Below are positions 33,103 to 43,326 of a DNA stretch of 64,000 nucleotides, piece by piece. The stretch's first letter is position 1; every line of letters begins with the position of its first letter. Under the pieces are notes generated by a model. It did not search any database and was not told the DNA's origin. It saw only the letters and a list, made by a program, of their open reading frames with translations. This stretch comes from Okapia johnstoni (taxonomy: Eukaryota; Chordata; Mammalia; Artiodactyla; Giraffidae), in NCBI GenBank assembly GCA_024291935.2, contig CM044306.1, forward strand, positions 3,110,501 through 3,174,500, in the 5' to 3' direction. The translations under genes and the position numbers were made by a program.

Positions 33103-33660
33103 AGTTCAGTTGCTCAGTCATGTCTGACTCTTTGTGACCCACGGACTGCAGCATGCCAGGCTTCCCTGTCCATCACCAACTACCGGAGCTTGCTCAAACT
33201 CATGTTCATTGAGTCAGTGATACCATCCAACCATCTCATTCTCTGTCATCCCCTTCTCCTCCCGCCTTCAATCTTCCCCAGTATCAGGGCCTTTTCCAAT
33301 GAGTCAGTTCTTCGCATCCCTTCAATCTTCCCCAGTATCAGGGCCTTTTCCAATGAGTCAGTTCTTCGCATCAGGTGGCCAAAGTGTTGGAGTTTCAGCT
33401 TCAGCATCAGTCCTTCCAATGAATATTCAGGACTCATTTCCTTTAGGATGGACTGGTTGGATCTTCTTGGAGTCCAAGGACTCTCAAGAGTCTTCTCCAA
33501 CACCATAGTTCAAAAGCATAAATTCTTTGGTGCTCAGCTTTCTTTATAGTCCAACTTTCACATCCACACATGACTACTGGAAAAACCATAGCTTTGATTA
33601 GATGGACCTTTGTTGGCAAAGTCATGTCTCTGCTTTTTAATATGCTGTCCAGGTTGGTCA
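33098..33660 (-). mobile_element. BovB LINE 3' end, second copy with internal duplication
   Basis: Starts with the BovB tail complement GTTCAGTTCAGTTGCTCAG and reaches further upstream (ATGACTACTGGAAAAACCAT, GCTTTTTAATATGCTGTCC) than its neighbour. The minus strand encodes a decayed RT C-terminus (MTNLDSILKSRD, VFPVVMCGCESWT). A perfect 54-bp tandem duplication lies at 33265-33372. The 198-codon plus frame is antisense and not a gene. Confidence 0.95.
33265..33372. repeat. perfect 54-bp tandem duplication in BovB
   Basis: 33265-33318 and 33319-33372 are identical over 54 bases, starting CCTTCAATCTTCCCC and ending CTTCGCATC. Other BovB copies in the window have this segment once. Perfect identity implies a recent event or an assembly artefact. 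Confidence 0.97.
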
Positions 33661-33699
33661 CCTGTGGTATTAGGTTCTAAAAAAACATTGCTTTCCTCT

Positions 33700-34027
33700 C
33701 TCTCCATCCTTCTCCCCACCTCCTACCTCTTTCTCTCTCATCTCTCATTCTGATGAACAATCCAACAGACTTCTCTAACCTTCTGACCAATAGTGAGTGT
33801 AGCCACCAGCTACATGAGTGCTCTTGGAATGGATAGTCAACCTATTCGAGTCTTTAGATGACAGCAGCCCCAGATGAAAGCTTAACAGCAGTCTCATAGG
33901 AGACCATAAGCTAGCACCACCCAACCAAGCCTCTCCTAGATTCCTGAGCCTCACAACCTGTGAGATATGATGTTTCTTCAGCTGAGTTTAAGGTCCTTTG
34001 TTACACAGCAATAGATAACTAATACAT
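33700..34027 (+). mobile_element. MLT1-type LTR (ERVL-MaLR)
   Basis: AGATGACAGCAGCCCCAGAT, CTGAGCCTCACAACCTGTGA, GGTCCTTTGTTACACAGCAA and TAGATAACTAATACA follow the MLT1 LTR 3' half (GATGACTGCAGCCCC ... GTTTGTTACGCAGCAATAGATAACTG). It is diverged and incomplete, with no internal retroviral genes. Confidence 0.72.
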
Positions 34028-34258
34028 ACATCTACAGTGAGCAAGAAATCAGAAGTGCTTTGCACAGACAGTACATAAGGAAAATAACAGAAGTGCAGGT
34101 GCTAATTAGAGATGTTTGCAGAAGAAGTTATGAATGAGGGTCAATTTAATTCATGTCAGAGCACTGCAGAAAGACTCAGAAATTGGAGTCACAAAATATC
34201 AAAGAAGATAGAGCAAGAGGGTAAAAATAGAAGAATTACATACAGGTATGCATAACAA

Positions 34259-34481
34259 ACAGGGTTCCCAGAGGGCTCAGTGGTAAAGAACCCACCTGCC
34301 AACAATGCCAAAGCCATAAGAGACACCAGTTTGATCCCTGGATGTGGAAGATCCCCTGAAGGAGGGCATGGCAACCCACTCCAGTAGTCTTCCCTGGAGA
34401 ATCCCATGGACAGGGGAGCCTGGAGAGCTACAGTCCATAGAGGTGCAAAGAGTCAGACACGACTGAATTGACTTAGCACCT
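34259..34481 (+). mobile_element. Bov-tA SINE
   Basis: Head GGGTTCCCAGAGGGCTCAG with an extra ~15 bases near the B-box, core GGCAACCCACTCCAGTAGTC, tail GTCAGACACGACTGAATTG. Confidence 0.95.
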
Positions 34482-34770
34482 ATGCACATGTATAAGAAAC
34501 AGCCAGCTACCTAGATGAGAGAGGATTCATCAGAGACCTGCAGATGGTGGGGACAGCCTTAGTGGAAGGTTGGTTTGGGGTGATGAACCTGAAACAGAAA
34601 GGTCAGGGGAAAATTCATGCCTCAGACAATCAGACTGTTGCCCGCCCCTTTCTGACTCTTAACTCAAGCATATGTGAGAGAAGACTATGTACCTGCTAAC
34701 ACAGATGGGGGAGCTATAGGTTCTTCCCAGGACACTGCTCCCCACCCAGCACATGCCCTACCCACTCACT

Positions 34771-34856
34771 CAGAGAGAGGGAGAGAGAGACAGAGAGTGA
34801 GAAAGAGGAGGAGGGGGAAGAAGGGAGAGAGAAGGAGAGGAGAGAGAGAGAAAGGA
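34771..34856. repeat. GA-rich purine tract
   Basis: About 85 bases almost purely of G and A on the plus strand. Homopurine tracts of this length can form triplex (H-DNA). Lys/Arg/Glu-rich frames here are artefacts of composition. Confidence 0.95.
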
Positions 34857-34888
34857 ATCAAATCTACTGTTTGAAGGTCCCCAACCAA

Positions 34889-35119
34889 ACAGCAGAGGGG
34901 CTTCCCTGCTGGCTCAGTTGTAAAGGATTTGCCTGCAATAGTGGGGACTAGGTTGGATCCCCGGGTGGGGAAGATCCCCTGGAGGAGGGCCTGGCAACCC
35001 ACTCCAGTATTCTGGCCTGCAGAATCCCAGGGACAGAGGAGCGGCTGGCGGGCTACAGTCCATGGGGTCACAAAAGAGTCAGACACGACTGAAGTGACTG
35101 AGCACAGCAGTACAGCAGA
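34889..35119 (+). mobile_element. Bov-tA SINE with short TSD
   Basis: SINE at 34897-35111, head GGGGCTTCCCTGCTGGCTCA, tail GTCAGACACGACTGAAGTG. ACAGCAGA occurs at 34889-34896 and 35112-35119, probably the TSD. Confidence 0.95.
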
Positions 35120-37307
35120 ACCCCCCGGGTCATCTTAAAATGAAACCCACCAGTTGATAAAGTCCCCGTCACAAACATTGAACTTCCAATCAGCTTCTCA
35201 ATGCTTTATCCTTTAATATAAATGAAAAGTACTTTTCATCAGACACTGGAAGAAAGCCTAAACACCTAAAACACAGAGATTTAAAATTAAAAAAAAAAGA
35301 GAGATGAAGAATAACTCAGTGGAAATGGATAGAATTCAGGGATTAGATTAAAACTTTAAAAATACACAATTTATAAAGTTAAATTTACAAGAGGATATAA
35401 TGTATTGAATCCATATGCAAGAACAGGACGGAAGAAATAAGAAAGAGAAAAATAGATTTTGCAAATAAACATGAATCACACTTCTTGAAAATAAACAGTA
35501 GAATGAAAAGATCACTTAGAAGCATGGGTCAGAGAGTAGAAAAATTTTGAAATGATCAGCAATCACAGTGGAAAGATATGAAAGTTAGTTGGTACATGAG
35601 GTCTTCAGTCCAGCTAGTTACAGCCTCAGAAAGGAAAGAAAAAGCTATTTTAGAGAAAATATAGTCAAAGATCTTTTAGGAAAAAAAAAAAAAAGGAATG
35701 TTTACCATGACAAAACTTGAAATTTTGTGTTGAAAGTAACCATTCACTGACAGGCAAAAAATAAAGGGAAAGATACAATAAAAAGTCAATGTGACTGACA
35801 AATACTTTCAAATGGAAATTAAGGTAAAGGGTTCATTGATACCTGATTGCATTTTTTTTTTCAAAATAGTAAGCCTATTTATAGCTAATTATCTATTTCC
35901 TTACACAATTAGGCCTAGTTATTATTTACGTTTGCCCCGTTTTAAATCATTTTCCTGATTTAGTCGACGTGCCACCTTTAAATCTCCAGCAGCCACTATT
36001 GGTTTTGTTTTTGGTTTTGCCACCCATGTGCTGAGCACAAGTGTTTAGGGCCTGGCCATGTTTACTTAGGTCCAGTTTTTCATCAGCCAAGTGGTAAAAG
36101 TTATTTTAATATTGGGGAAAATGTTGGAATATGCAGCATGTGATGCAAAATATCCCTCTCCACTCATCTATTTACGCATTTTTTCCTCCCTAAAGTATAG
36201 CACATGCCTAATGCCTTCTCACATGTATTAATTTAATGAAATGCCTCTTTACAAGGATTGCTTGCTAATGATAGGATTTGAGTTGTGGCAAAGCAGTATT
36301 TAGGGCATTTATTTTTAAACAGGGATAATAGGTGTATTTATGGACAGATGGCCCCATTTCCCTTAGAGAGTCATGGACATTTTTTTGCAGGTTATTTTCT
36401 GGCAAATACAAGCTTCTTCCCGGGTGTAGAACCATTCACAGTGAATCTAATTGCAACTCACATTTAACATCTCAAATATTTGCATTCACAGTAATGTATT
36501 TTTTTTTTAAACCCAAAGACTGGTAGCCCATGTGGTTGGAAGTCTATAAGCTATGCCTGGAGTGGAAGGGAAAAATATATGTTATATTTACATATGTAAC
36601 TTTTGATATGTTTATATCAAGTATTTAATAACTGAAAGAGTCAGAGCAGGAGTTTATACTTTTTAAAATAGTATAAAGACAAGTGGCAGAGACAAACTAT
36701 CTATTTCTGTCTTGCCTCTAAAGAAAGCAGAATTAATCTTCCAGGAGACATTTATTAACCGAGAGGATGATTTCACAATGTGGATTCCACCTGATGTACT
36801 TTTCAGTTTAATATGTGTTTAATTCTGACCTTGGAGACACTACCTCATAAGGGGTAGACCAACAGCAAGAAAATGACAAAAGAGCCTCTGAATATTTTTA
36901 CTGGGGATGACCACCTTGGGCAGGGAAAAGCCACAGTGCTAAGGTCAGTGGTGAGACATTGACTTGGCCAACTTTCACCAACTTAACCAAGCGTGAAAAC
37001 AGGTCTCCAGCCAAGTCCGTCATGATGGGCAAAGGGAACCTGGAAAACGCTTTGAATGAGCAACAGTTGGTTAGCGCATTGTGTTTATGAGAATAAGATC
37101 ATGGACTTAATCCCAGCCTCATCCAGTGAACATCATTTATTTCCATGACCATCAACTGAACCACTTAGCCTTGCCAACAATATCAGAAATGCTCACATTT
37201 GGTTACCAGGACAGTTGGGCAAGAAGCCCCTCAGTGCAAGTCTACTCAAGGCTGCGGGATAAAAGGACTTCACTGACATGGTTGGCGTGATTATATTTGC
37301 ATAATCT
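35120..37307. other. mostly unique interval; A-rich part may be an old LINE
   Basis: No gene. The stretch 35280-35800 is strongly A-rich on the plus strand, like diverged L1 or HAL1 ORF1 sequence, but I cannot align it with confidence. A run at ~35682-35695, T runs at ~35853 and ~36499. A tRNA-like motif at ~37056-37130 is listed separately. Confidence 0.4.
37056..37130 (+). other. tRNA-like fragment (possible degenerate tRNA pseudogene)
   Basis: GTTGGTTAGCGCATTG resembles a tRNA D-arm/A-box, and ~35 bases later GACTTAATCCCAGCC resembles a B-box (GGTTCGAATCCCACC). Spacing suits a tRNA. The paired arms are poor, so it is not a working tRNA gene. It could also be chance or the head of an old SINE. 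Confidence 0.25.
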
Positions 37308-37641
37308 ACATTTTAAAATTTATTTTTAATTGGAGGATATTTGCTTTGCAATGTTGTGTTGGTTTCTGCTATACAACCAATTGGAATCCATTGGTTATAC
37401 AACAATGTGAATTGGCTTTAAGGATATATATATCCCCTCCTAGAGCCTCCCTCCCACCTTACCCCCCATCCCACTAACTCTAGGTCATCATGGTACCGAG
37501 CTGAGCTCCCTGTGTCACACAGCACCTTCCCACTAGCTCTCTATTTTACACGTGAGAGTGAATATACATCAGTGTTGCTGTCTCAATTCATCCCACCCTC
37601 TTCTTCCTCTGCTGCATCCATGAGTCTGTTCTCTATGTTCT
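37308..37641 (-). mobile_element. L1 LINE 3' UTR
   Basis: TTTTTAATTGGAGGATATTT, CAATGTTGTGTTGGTTTCTG, GAGCCTCCCTCCCACC, CTAGGTCATCATGG, GAGCTGAGCTCCCTGTG, CTATTTTACACGTGAGAG and GAGTCTGTTCTCTATG, the complement of the ruminant L1 3' end. A small local duplication of a TATACAAC-type motif lies at ~37370-37402. Confidence 0.93.
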
Positions 37642-37946
37642 CCTCGTTAATGTCTGGCTGAATTAGAGTGTGTAGGACAATCCAATTTTTCAAGTCAAAC
37701 TCTTCACACTTATGATGATTTTCAGAAGTGACACAATATGACTCACAGGGGTATACCCTCTCCTCAATTTCCCTGATATTTACATCATAAAATAAAGGGT
37801 AAGAGGAGAAGCTTGTCCATATTAGGCTCCTTTCAGTCAAGTAATAAAAGAGCGACTCGCAAGCCATGACGTTATTTTCAGAGCCATGCAGAGGTAAACG
37901 TGAGCTGAGGACCACAGCAGTTCCTGGTAGTTGCTTTGCTGAAAAA
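37642..37946. other. unique interval with open minus frame
   Basis: A minus-strand frame of 110 codons (37583-37915) starts here and runs on into L1 sequence. The non-L1 part has mixed, protein-like composition with several Cys and Glu residues but no domain I know. Without homologues I do not call a gene. Confidence 0.35.
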
Positions 37947-38298
37947 TGGTGGTGATGCAGGTGGTGGAGATGGAGTTGGTGCTGTGATTAGAAATGAAAA
38001 TAATGATGGTTTTGGTGCTGGAATGGGTGGTGCGGATGGCAGTGGAGATGAGGACGTGGGGGAGGGTGGTGGAGGTCCCGGCGGTGATATTAGAGGCGGG
38101 GATGCTGGGGGAAGTAGTGCTGGTGTGGATGGCAGTGAAAAGGTTATGGTGATGTAATTACGGGAGATGAAGGGGTTAACGGCATATCAGAGATGATGGA
38201 AGAGCCTTTGATGTTAGAGGTGATGGTGGAGTGGAGACAGTGTTGGACATGGAAGTGTTTGGGTTGGAAGTGGTGGACATGATGGGTGGGATGAGTTG
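37947..38298. repeat. degenerate GGT/GAT minisatellite
   Basis: Imperfect TGGTGGAGATGG-type units with almost no C over ~350 bases. The plus frame 37936-38157 gives a Gly/Asp/Gly-rich peptide purely from this composition. Confidence 0.85.
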
Positions 38299-38370
38299 CT
38301 ACCTTTATCTGAGCATCTCTTCTACATGAGAAAAAGAGAAAAGGAAACATCACTGTTCAAAGTCAATTTT

Positions 38371-38760
38371 CTGTTCCTGCTGTAACAGATCACCACAAAA
38401 TCTGCCTCTTAAAACATTTATTGTCTCATCTTCCATCCTTCAGAAGTCCAGATTGACTTCTGGCTTCTCTGTTCCAGGTTTCTAAAGTCCAAAATCAAGG
38501 TGTCAGTTGTCTCAGCTCTTAGAGGGGTGCTGTCGGAAGACTCTTGTTTGGAGCTCAGTCAGCTTCCTTGCAGCTGATGGTCTGGGGTCTCCACCCCATT
38601 ACTGGCTGTCAGCGAGGGCTGGTCGTCACTCCAGGAGACGGCTCCCCTCTGGCATCGGGCAATTCCGGCCTACTTTCAATCACTCTGCTCCCCGTTCTGC
38701 CGTATTTCTCTGCTTGGTTCTTCTGCCATCCTCTTTGGCTGAAAGGGCTCATCTGATTAC
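38371..38760 (+). mobile_element. ancient eutherian interspersed repeat, family unresolved
   Basis: CTGCTGTAACAGATCACCAC, CTTAAAACATTTATTGTCTC, AAATCAAGGTGTCAGTTG and GGGCTCATCTGATTACA follow a common MER/LTR-class repeat that begins GCCATAACAAATTACCACAA and has TTGTGATTACATT in its 3' half. It breaks off at 38762 where a BovB tail was inserted. Confidence 0.6.
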
Positions 38761-38762
38761 AA

Positions 38763-38836
38763 GGACAGGGAAGCCTGGTACTGAGTACTAAGTCCGTGGG
38801 GTCGAAAAGAGTCGGACACGACCTAGCAACTGAACA
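38763..38836 (+). mobile_element. BovB 3' tail, extremely truncated
   Basis: GGACAGGGAAGCCTGG ... GTCGGACACGACCTAGCAAC TGAACAA is only the last ~75 bases of BovB, joining the old repeat on its left to a Tigger element on its right. Confidence 0.85.
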
Positions 38837-38843
38837 ATCAGAG

Positions 38844-39292
38844 ACAGTAAGTCCCCTACAGATGGACCTCCAAGCTGCAAGCTTTCAAAGATTTGAACAT
38901 GTGTTCCAGCATCAGGCATGAGTGAAACTGCAGGCTGCCCTCCATCACCTGCTGCTGACAATCCTTCAGCTTTGCCGTCTCCCACCTCCTCTCCCCGCTC
39001 CAGCCAGTGGCTCTTCTTGCCTGTTCACCAGATGAGGCCAGACCCTCTGTGTTAGCTGTTGTGCTGTGAGTGCTTTTCAAGGTACTGTACTGCAAGATTA
39101 AAAATGTTCTATTGTTTTGTGTTTTTTATGTATTATTTGTGTGAAAACTATTAGAAACCTATTACAATGCGGTACTGTAGAGCCTACTGTGTTAGTTGAG
39201 TACCTAGGCTAACTTTGCTGGACTTATGAGCAAATTGGACTTAGGAACTTGCTCTTGGAATAGAACTCATTCGTATCTGGGTGACTTATTGT
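38844..39292. mobile_element. Tigger (pogo-type) DNA transposon, non-autonomous
   Basis: Terminal inverted repeats are clear: left ACAGTAAGTCCCCTACAGAT, right complement ACAATAAGTCACCCAGATAC. Interior CTGTGTTAGCTGTTGTGCTG, TGTATTATTTGTGTGAAAAC and GAACTTGCTCTTGGAATAGA match Tigger 3' sequence. At ~450 bases it lacks the transposase gene and needed a full-length relative in trans. Confidence 0.88.
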
Positions 39293-39724
39293 CATCTAAG
39301 GTTATCAGTCCTTTTGAAGATCAGCTGGTTGTTATCTTTAGTTACACTTGCATATTTCTTCGCAGCAGTAACTCACCTAGGTTACTGTTTGGTTGACTAA
39401 CAACAGACAAGAGACTTGGCATTACATTTTGAGAATTCTACCATATATCTAAAATCTCCAGGACCTCCTCTCGGTTTAATGGGTCTTCCGTTTGCCAAAT
39501 TGACCGGAAATCAGGTGGTCTAAATTTTCATTGAACACTCAAAAGTAAGGTCTCCCTAGTATAACAGTCGAGTCAGCCATCTCCCTGGAATTTTATTTAC
39601 CTAGTATCTCCCTGACTGATATTATGCCTGATATTATGCTTGATTTAGAGTTTGCTCTAAAACAGTTCAAGCAGTAATAATTCTATTATTATTATCTTGG
39701 TAAATCTTATGCCAAGCAGGAGTT
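39293..39724. other. unique interval, nothing recognised
   Basis: No gene or repeat identified between the Tigger and the next SINE. Confidence 0.5.
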
Positions 39725-39882
39725 GAGAGTTTGATCCCTGGATTGGGAAGATCCCCTGGAAAAGGAGATAGTAACCCACTCCAGCATTCTTGTCTGAGAA
39801 ATCCCATGGACAGAGGAGCCTGGAGGAATATAGTTCATGGGTCACAAAGCAGAGGGACACAATTTAGCAACTAAACAACAAT
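39725..39882 (+). mobile_element. Bov-tA SINE, head truncated
   Basis: Starts in the B-box region (GAGTTTGATCCCTGGATTGG), core GTAACCCACTCCAGCATTC, diverged tail CACAAAGCAGAGGGACAC with an AACTAAACAACAA end. Confidence 0.9.
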
Positions 39883-40191
39883 CTATATATTTGGTATTTG
39901 GTTGGCACATCGTGTTTTCCTCTGTACTGAGGCCCTAGAATCATAACTGCACATTTTCACTACCTTTAACCAACTTGTCATAGTTGCCAAGTTTCAGAAG
40001 TACCACCTGCCATCAGAGTATTCCCTATGCTGTGGATCTCATGAATTTGATTTAGTTTCACACAATTATATTACTCAGTAAAGGTGAGCATTTTTAAGCA
40101 GCTCACCCAACTTGATTTAATATTCATGATGTTCTAAGATATACCCTATTGATAAGCTCACAATACATAGACATGTTTATGGATGGTATTG
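39883..40191. other. unique interval, nothing recognised
   Basis: AT-rich spacer with no gene or repeat seen. Confidence 0.5.
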
Positions 40192-40377
40192 GTGTTTAGT
40201 TGCTGAGCTGTGTCTGCCATGGACTGTAGCCCTCCAGGCTCCTCTTTCTTGGGATTCTCCAGGCAAGAATGTTAGAGTGGGTAGCCATTACCTTCTCCAG
40301 GGAATCTGCCAAACCCAGGATGGAACCCAGGTCTTCTGCATTGCAGGCAGATTCTCTACCATCCGAGCCACCAGGGA
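40192..40377 (-). mobile_element. Bov-tA SINE
   Basis: Tail complement TTTAGTTGCTGAGCTGTGTC (with a short deletion), core CAAGAATGTTAGAGTGGG, head complement ending GAGCCACCAGGGA. Confidence 0.93.
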
Positions 40378-40928
40378 CCAGGACCATAAAAAGCTCCAGT
40401 TTCTCCTGTCTGGGTTTCAGCGAACAGGATGGCTCCTGCCACCCCAGGTGGGAGCACAAGGAAGCAGGATGCTGCGGAAAGCGCTGGGGATGAAGCTGGA
40501 TGCCAGTGCCAACTGTATCTGTGTTACCTTTCTTTTCTTCGGGCAGGCAGGATCACTCTTGTTCTGGGCTTGACTCGGGCTGGGAGAGGGCTTTCTATGT
40601 GCTCACACACAAATCTTCACTGCACCCAGAGAGGTAAGGACATCAGATTCTGGGAGGAAAGCTGTTCCACGCATTTTTCATGAGAAAAATTTCAATAAAG
40701 TAAAATAAGTCGGTGCCCCAAACACTATGCATGACAAGAAAGCCTGTTTACGTTTGGGCGGTATAACCAGTACAGCTTAGATCCCTACATTCCAAAGCTG
40801 CCAGCCAGTCCTTTCAGTTAATCTATTTTTTTTAAATGTTCAATTGAAAAAAAAAAAAAGAACTGTTCGAAGAACTACCTGGGAAACACATGTCATTGAA
40901 AATTTTTATTTAAAAGAATATTTTGAAA
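40378..40928. other. unique interval, GC-richer left part
   Basis: 40390-40680 is GC-richer and open in several frames, ends near AATAAAG at ~40694 and has a GAGAGGTAAGG donor-like site at ~40629. There is no domain and no consistent frame, so no gene is called. A run at ~40848-40859. Confidence 0.4.
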
Positions 40929-41158
40929 AGGACCTACTGTATAGCATAGAGAACTCTAGTCAATATTTTGGAATAACCTATATGGGAAAAGAATCTGAAA
41001 AAGAAGAAATATGTGTGTAGGTGTATAGGATACAAAGAAGAAGAAGAAATATATATATATATATAACTGAATCATTTTGCTGTACATCTGAAACTAGTAC
41101 AATATTGTAAATCAACTATACTCCAACAAAGTTTTAAACAAATAAATATTTAAAAAAA
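40929..41158 (+). mobile_element. L1 LINE 3' end
   Basis: GGACCTACTGTATAGCATAG, CCTATATGGGAAAAGAATCT, AACTGAATCATTTTGCTGTA and ATCAACTATACTCCAACAAA, the sense-strand ruminant L1 3' UTR. A GAA run and TA units interrupt it at ~41033-41066. Confidence 0.92.
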
Positions 41159-41495
41159 TTTTGAAAAACAATCACTGCCATATATAGAATTTCAGTTTAA
41201 AGAGGCAAAGTTCATTGGGACTCTGATCCAAATTATCTCGATTATTTATATGTCACCAATACCAGAAACAGCCATAAAGGTGGGGCAAAAATTGTACGTC
41301 CTTAAGTTTTTGGAAGAAGAACCGTTCTTCCGTTCCTACTAAACGTTGTATATAATCCTATAATCCTCCAAATGCACTGAGGAGACAAAATTTCAAAACA
41401 AGTAAATAAATAATAATTGGACATGGAAGACAGAACCTACATATAAAACATCTTCCAATGTCAGCTAATATTCTTCTATAGAAAAGTCACGATTT
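41159..41495. other. unique interval, nothing recognised
   Basis: AT-rich spacer between L1 and MER5. Confidence 0.5.
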
Positions 41496-41672
41496 TTAAA
41501 ATGTGATCTCTGGATCAACAATAACCACATCACTTGAGAATTTGTTAGTGTGAAGATTCTAGGTGCCTTTTCCCAGACCTACTGAATTGGGAACTTTAAG
41601 TTTGGAGTCCAGTAATGTGTATTTTAACAAGGTTTTCGGGTGATTCTGATCCAAGCCAGAGTTGGAGAACCA
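41496..41672 (+). mobile_element. MER5A/B (hAT-Charlie) DNA transposon
   Basis: ATGTGATCTCTGGATCAAC, ACTTGAGAATTTGTTAG, CAGACCTACTGAATTGGGA, TGTGTATTTTAACAAGG and GTGATTCTGATCCAAGCC follow the MER5A consensus almost end to end. Confidence 0.88.
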
Positions 41673-41800
41673 GAGACTCAGCAGATCATATCTAATGATG
41701 AAATAATAATCATAGAACTCAGAATGGCATGGAGCAGAGTGTGCGCCCACAGCAGAGAGATAACAATGCTATATTGTTTTTTGTTTTATGTGAACATTTT

Positions 41801-42234
41801 TGTTGTTGCTCAGTCACTCATTCGTGTCAGACTCTCTGTGACCCCTGGACGGCAGCATTCCAGGCTCCTCTGTCCTCCACCATCCTCTGGAGTTTGCTCA
41901 GATTCATGTCCATTGAACCAGTGATGCCATCAACCATCCCATCCTCTGTCACCCTCTTCTCCTCCTGCCCTCAATCTTTCCCAGCATCAGGGTCTTTTTC
42001 AAAAGAGTTGGCTCTTTGCGTCAGGTGGCCAGAGTATTGGAGCTTCAGCATCAGTCCTTCCAGTGAATATTCAGGGTTGAGTTCCTTTAGGATTGACCGG
42101 TTTGTTCTCCTTGCAGTCCAAGGGACTCTCGAGGGTCTTCCCCAGCACTACAATTTGAAAGCAGCAATTCTTCGACATTCAGCCTTCTTTATGGTCCTAC
42201 TCTCACATCTGTACATGACTACTGGAAAAACCAT
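41801..42234 (-). mobile_element. BovB LINE 3' end, 5'-truncated
   Basis: TGTTGTTGCTCAGTCACTC tail, CTCAATCTTTCCCAGCATC, CGTCAGGTGGCCAGAG, GACTACTGGAAAAACCATG. The minus strand is a broken RT C-terminus. The 187-codon plus frame is antisense. Confidence 0.94.
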
Positions 42235-42567
42235 GTGCATAAATAGAAAAAGAAAGAAAAGAGAGAGACAGAGCAAGAATGCAGAATTTTAACAGTATTA
42301 CAGGCTGTTTGTTTCTGCCACAAGACTTTTAGTTTTTTTCCCCAAGATTTCTTCATTGTCATTGAATATACTTTCAGTTGGTCATTAGAACTATGTTATT
42401 AAAGAGAAAACCGAGAGGTATCCTAGGACATATTGCGTGCCATTTAGAAATTGTGCCAAGTTATAGTGAAGCAGCAGACAAAGCACTAAGACTCAGCCCC
42501 TGGCTGAAAGGGGTGAGGCCATGGGCCCTTCCAAATTCAATGAGTTGGTGAGGCTTCGCTCCTTGTG
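42235..42567. other. unique interval with AG-rich start
   Basis: An A/G run lies at 42245-42275, and the rest has no gene or repeat I recognise. Confidence 0.45.
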
Positions 42568-42872
42568 AAGTTTCCTTGCATTCTCCAAGCTCTTAGACGC
42601 CACTTACTGTCCAGGGATCGTGGCCTCCCTCAGTTGATCTGATTTCTGTTTCCATCGTCAAATCTCCTTTTACTCTCTCCTGCCTCCCTCTTAACCTGTA
42701 AGGACCATGGTGATTACACTCTGCCCACTTAATCCAGAAGAATCTCCTCATCTCAAAGCCTCAAAATTAATCACATATGTGAAGTCCCTTTGCCAAGTCA
42801 GGTACATACCCGCAGGTTCTGGGATTAGCACATAAGCATTTTGGGAGAGTCATTATTCTGCTCATCATACAA
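42568..42872 (+). mobile_element. ancient eutherian interspersed repeat, 3' half
   Basis: Same unresolved family as 38371-38760, here the 3' part: GTAAGGACCATGGTGATTAC, CTTAATCCAGAAGAATCTCC, AAGTCCCTTTGCCAAG, CCGCAGGTTCTGGGATTAG, GAGTCATTATTCTGC. Confidence 0.6.
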
Positions 42873-43109
42873 AGGAGGGAAGTTTTCAACATGGAACGAG
42901 ACTGTTCTTTATCCACATAGCAAAAGAATGTTGAACTTCTACGATTCTTGTCACATTTGCAAATGATGGAGAGACAGATTCTGAGGCATCCATAAATATT
43001 ACCATTGACAATGACAAGGTCCATCCCATGTGCTTACAAAGAAAACCAAGCTCATTTGGCAATTTTAAGTTGAATTTACAAACCCTTGTACATTAAAGAA
43101 AATAACCCG

Positions 43110-43326
43110 CATGCAGGTGGTGCTAGTGATAAAGAACCCGCCTATCGATGCAGGAAACGTAAGAGACACAAGTCAGATTTCTGGGTGGGGAAGATTCCCT
43201 GGAGAAGGAAATGCCAACCCACTCCAGTATTCCAGCCTGGAGAATCCCATGGACAGGGGAGCCTGGCGGCTACAGTCCACTGGGCTGCAAAGTTGGACGT
43301 GACTAAAGAAACTTAGCACAGCACAG
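43110..43326 (+). mobile_element. Bov-tA SINE
   Basis: Head starts at GCATGCAGGTGGTGCTAGTG (first bases lost), core CCAACCCACTCCAGTATTC, tail GTTGGACGTGACTAAAG. Confidence 0.94.

Noticed and set aside
32953..33549. 198-codon plus-strand open frame, longest in the window
   Set aside because: It is antisense to BovB and extended by the 54-bp duplication. The repeated peptide unit is a translation of the duplicated DNA.
34674..34874. Arg/Lys/Glu-rich frame resembling a nuclear localisation region
   Set aside because: It lies on the homopurine tract and has no other support.
37936..38157. Gly/Asp-rich 73-codon frame resembling a structural protein
   Set aside because: Composition follows directly from the GGT/GAT minisatellite.
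40415..40700. possible last exon (GC-rich, donor-like site, AATAAAG)
   Set aside because: No consistent frame, no acceptor upstream that agrees, and signals of this strength occur by chance.
41729..42292. 187-codon plus-strand open frame
   Set aside because: Antisense to a BovB 3' end; the same frame appears in fragments over the other BovB copies.
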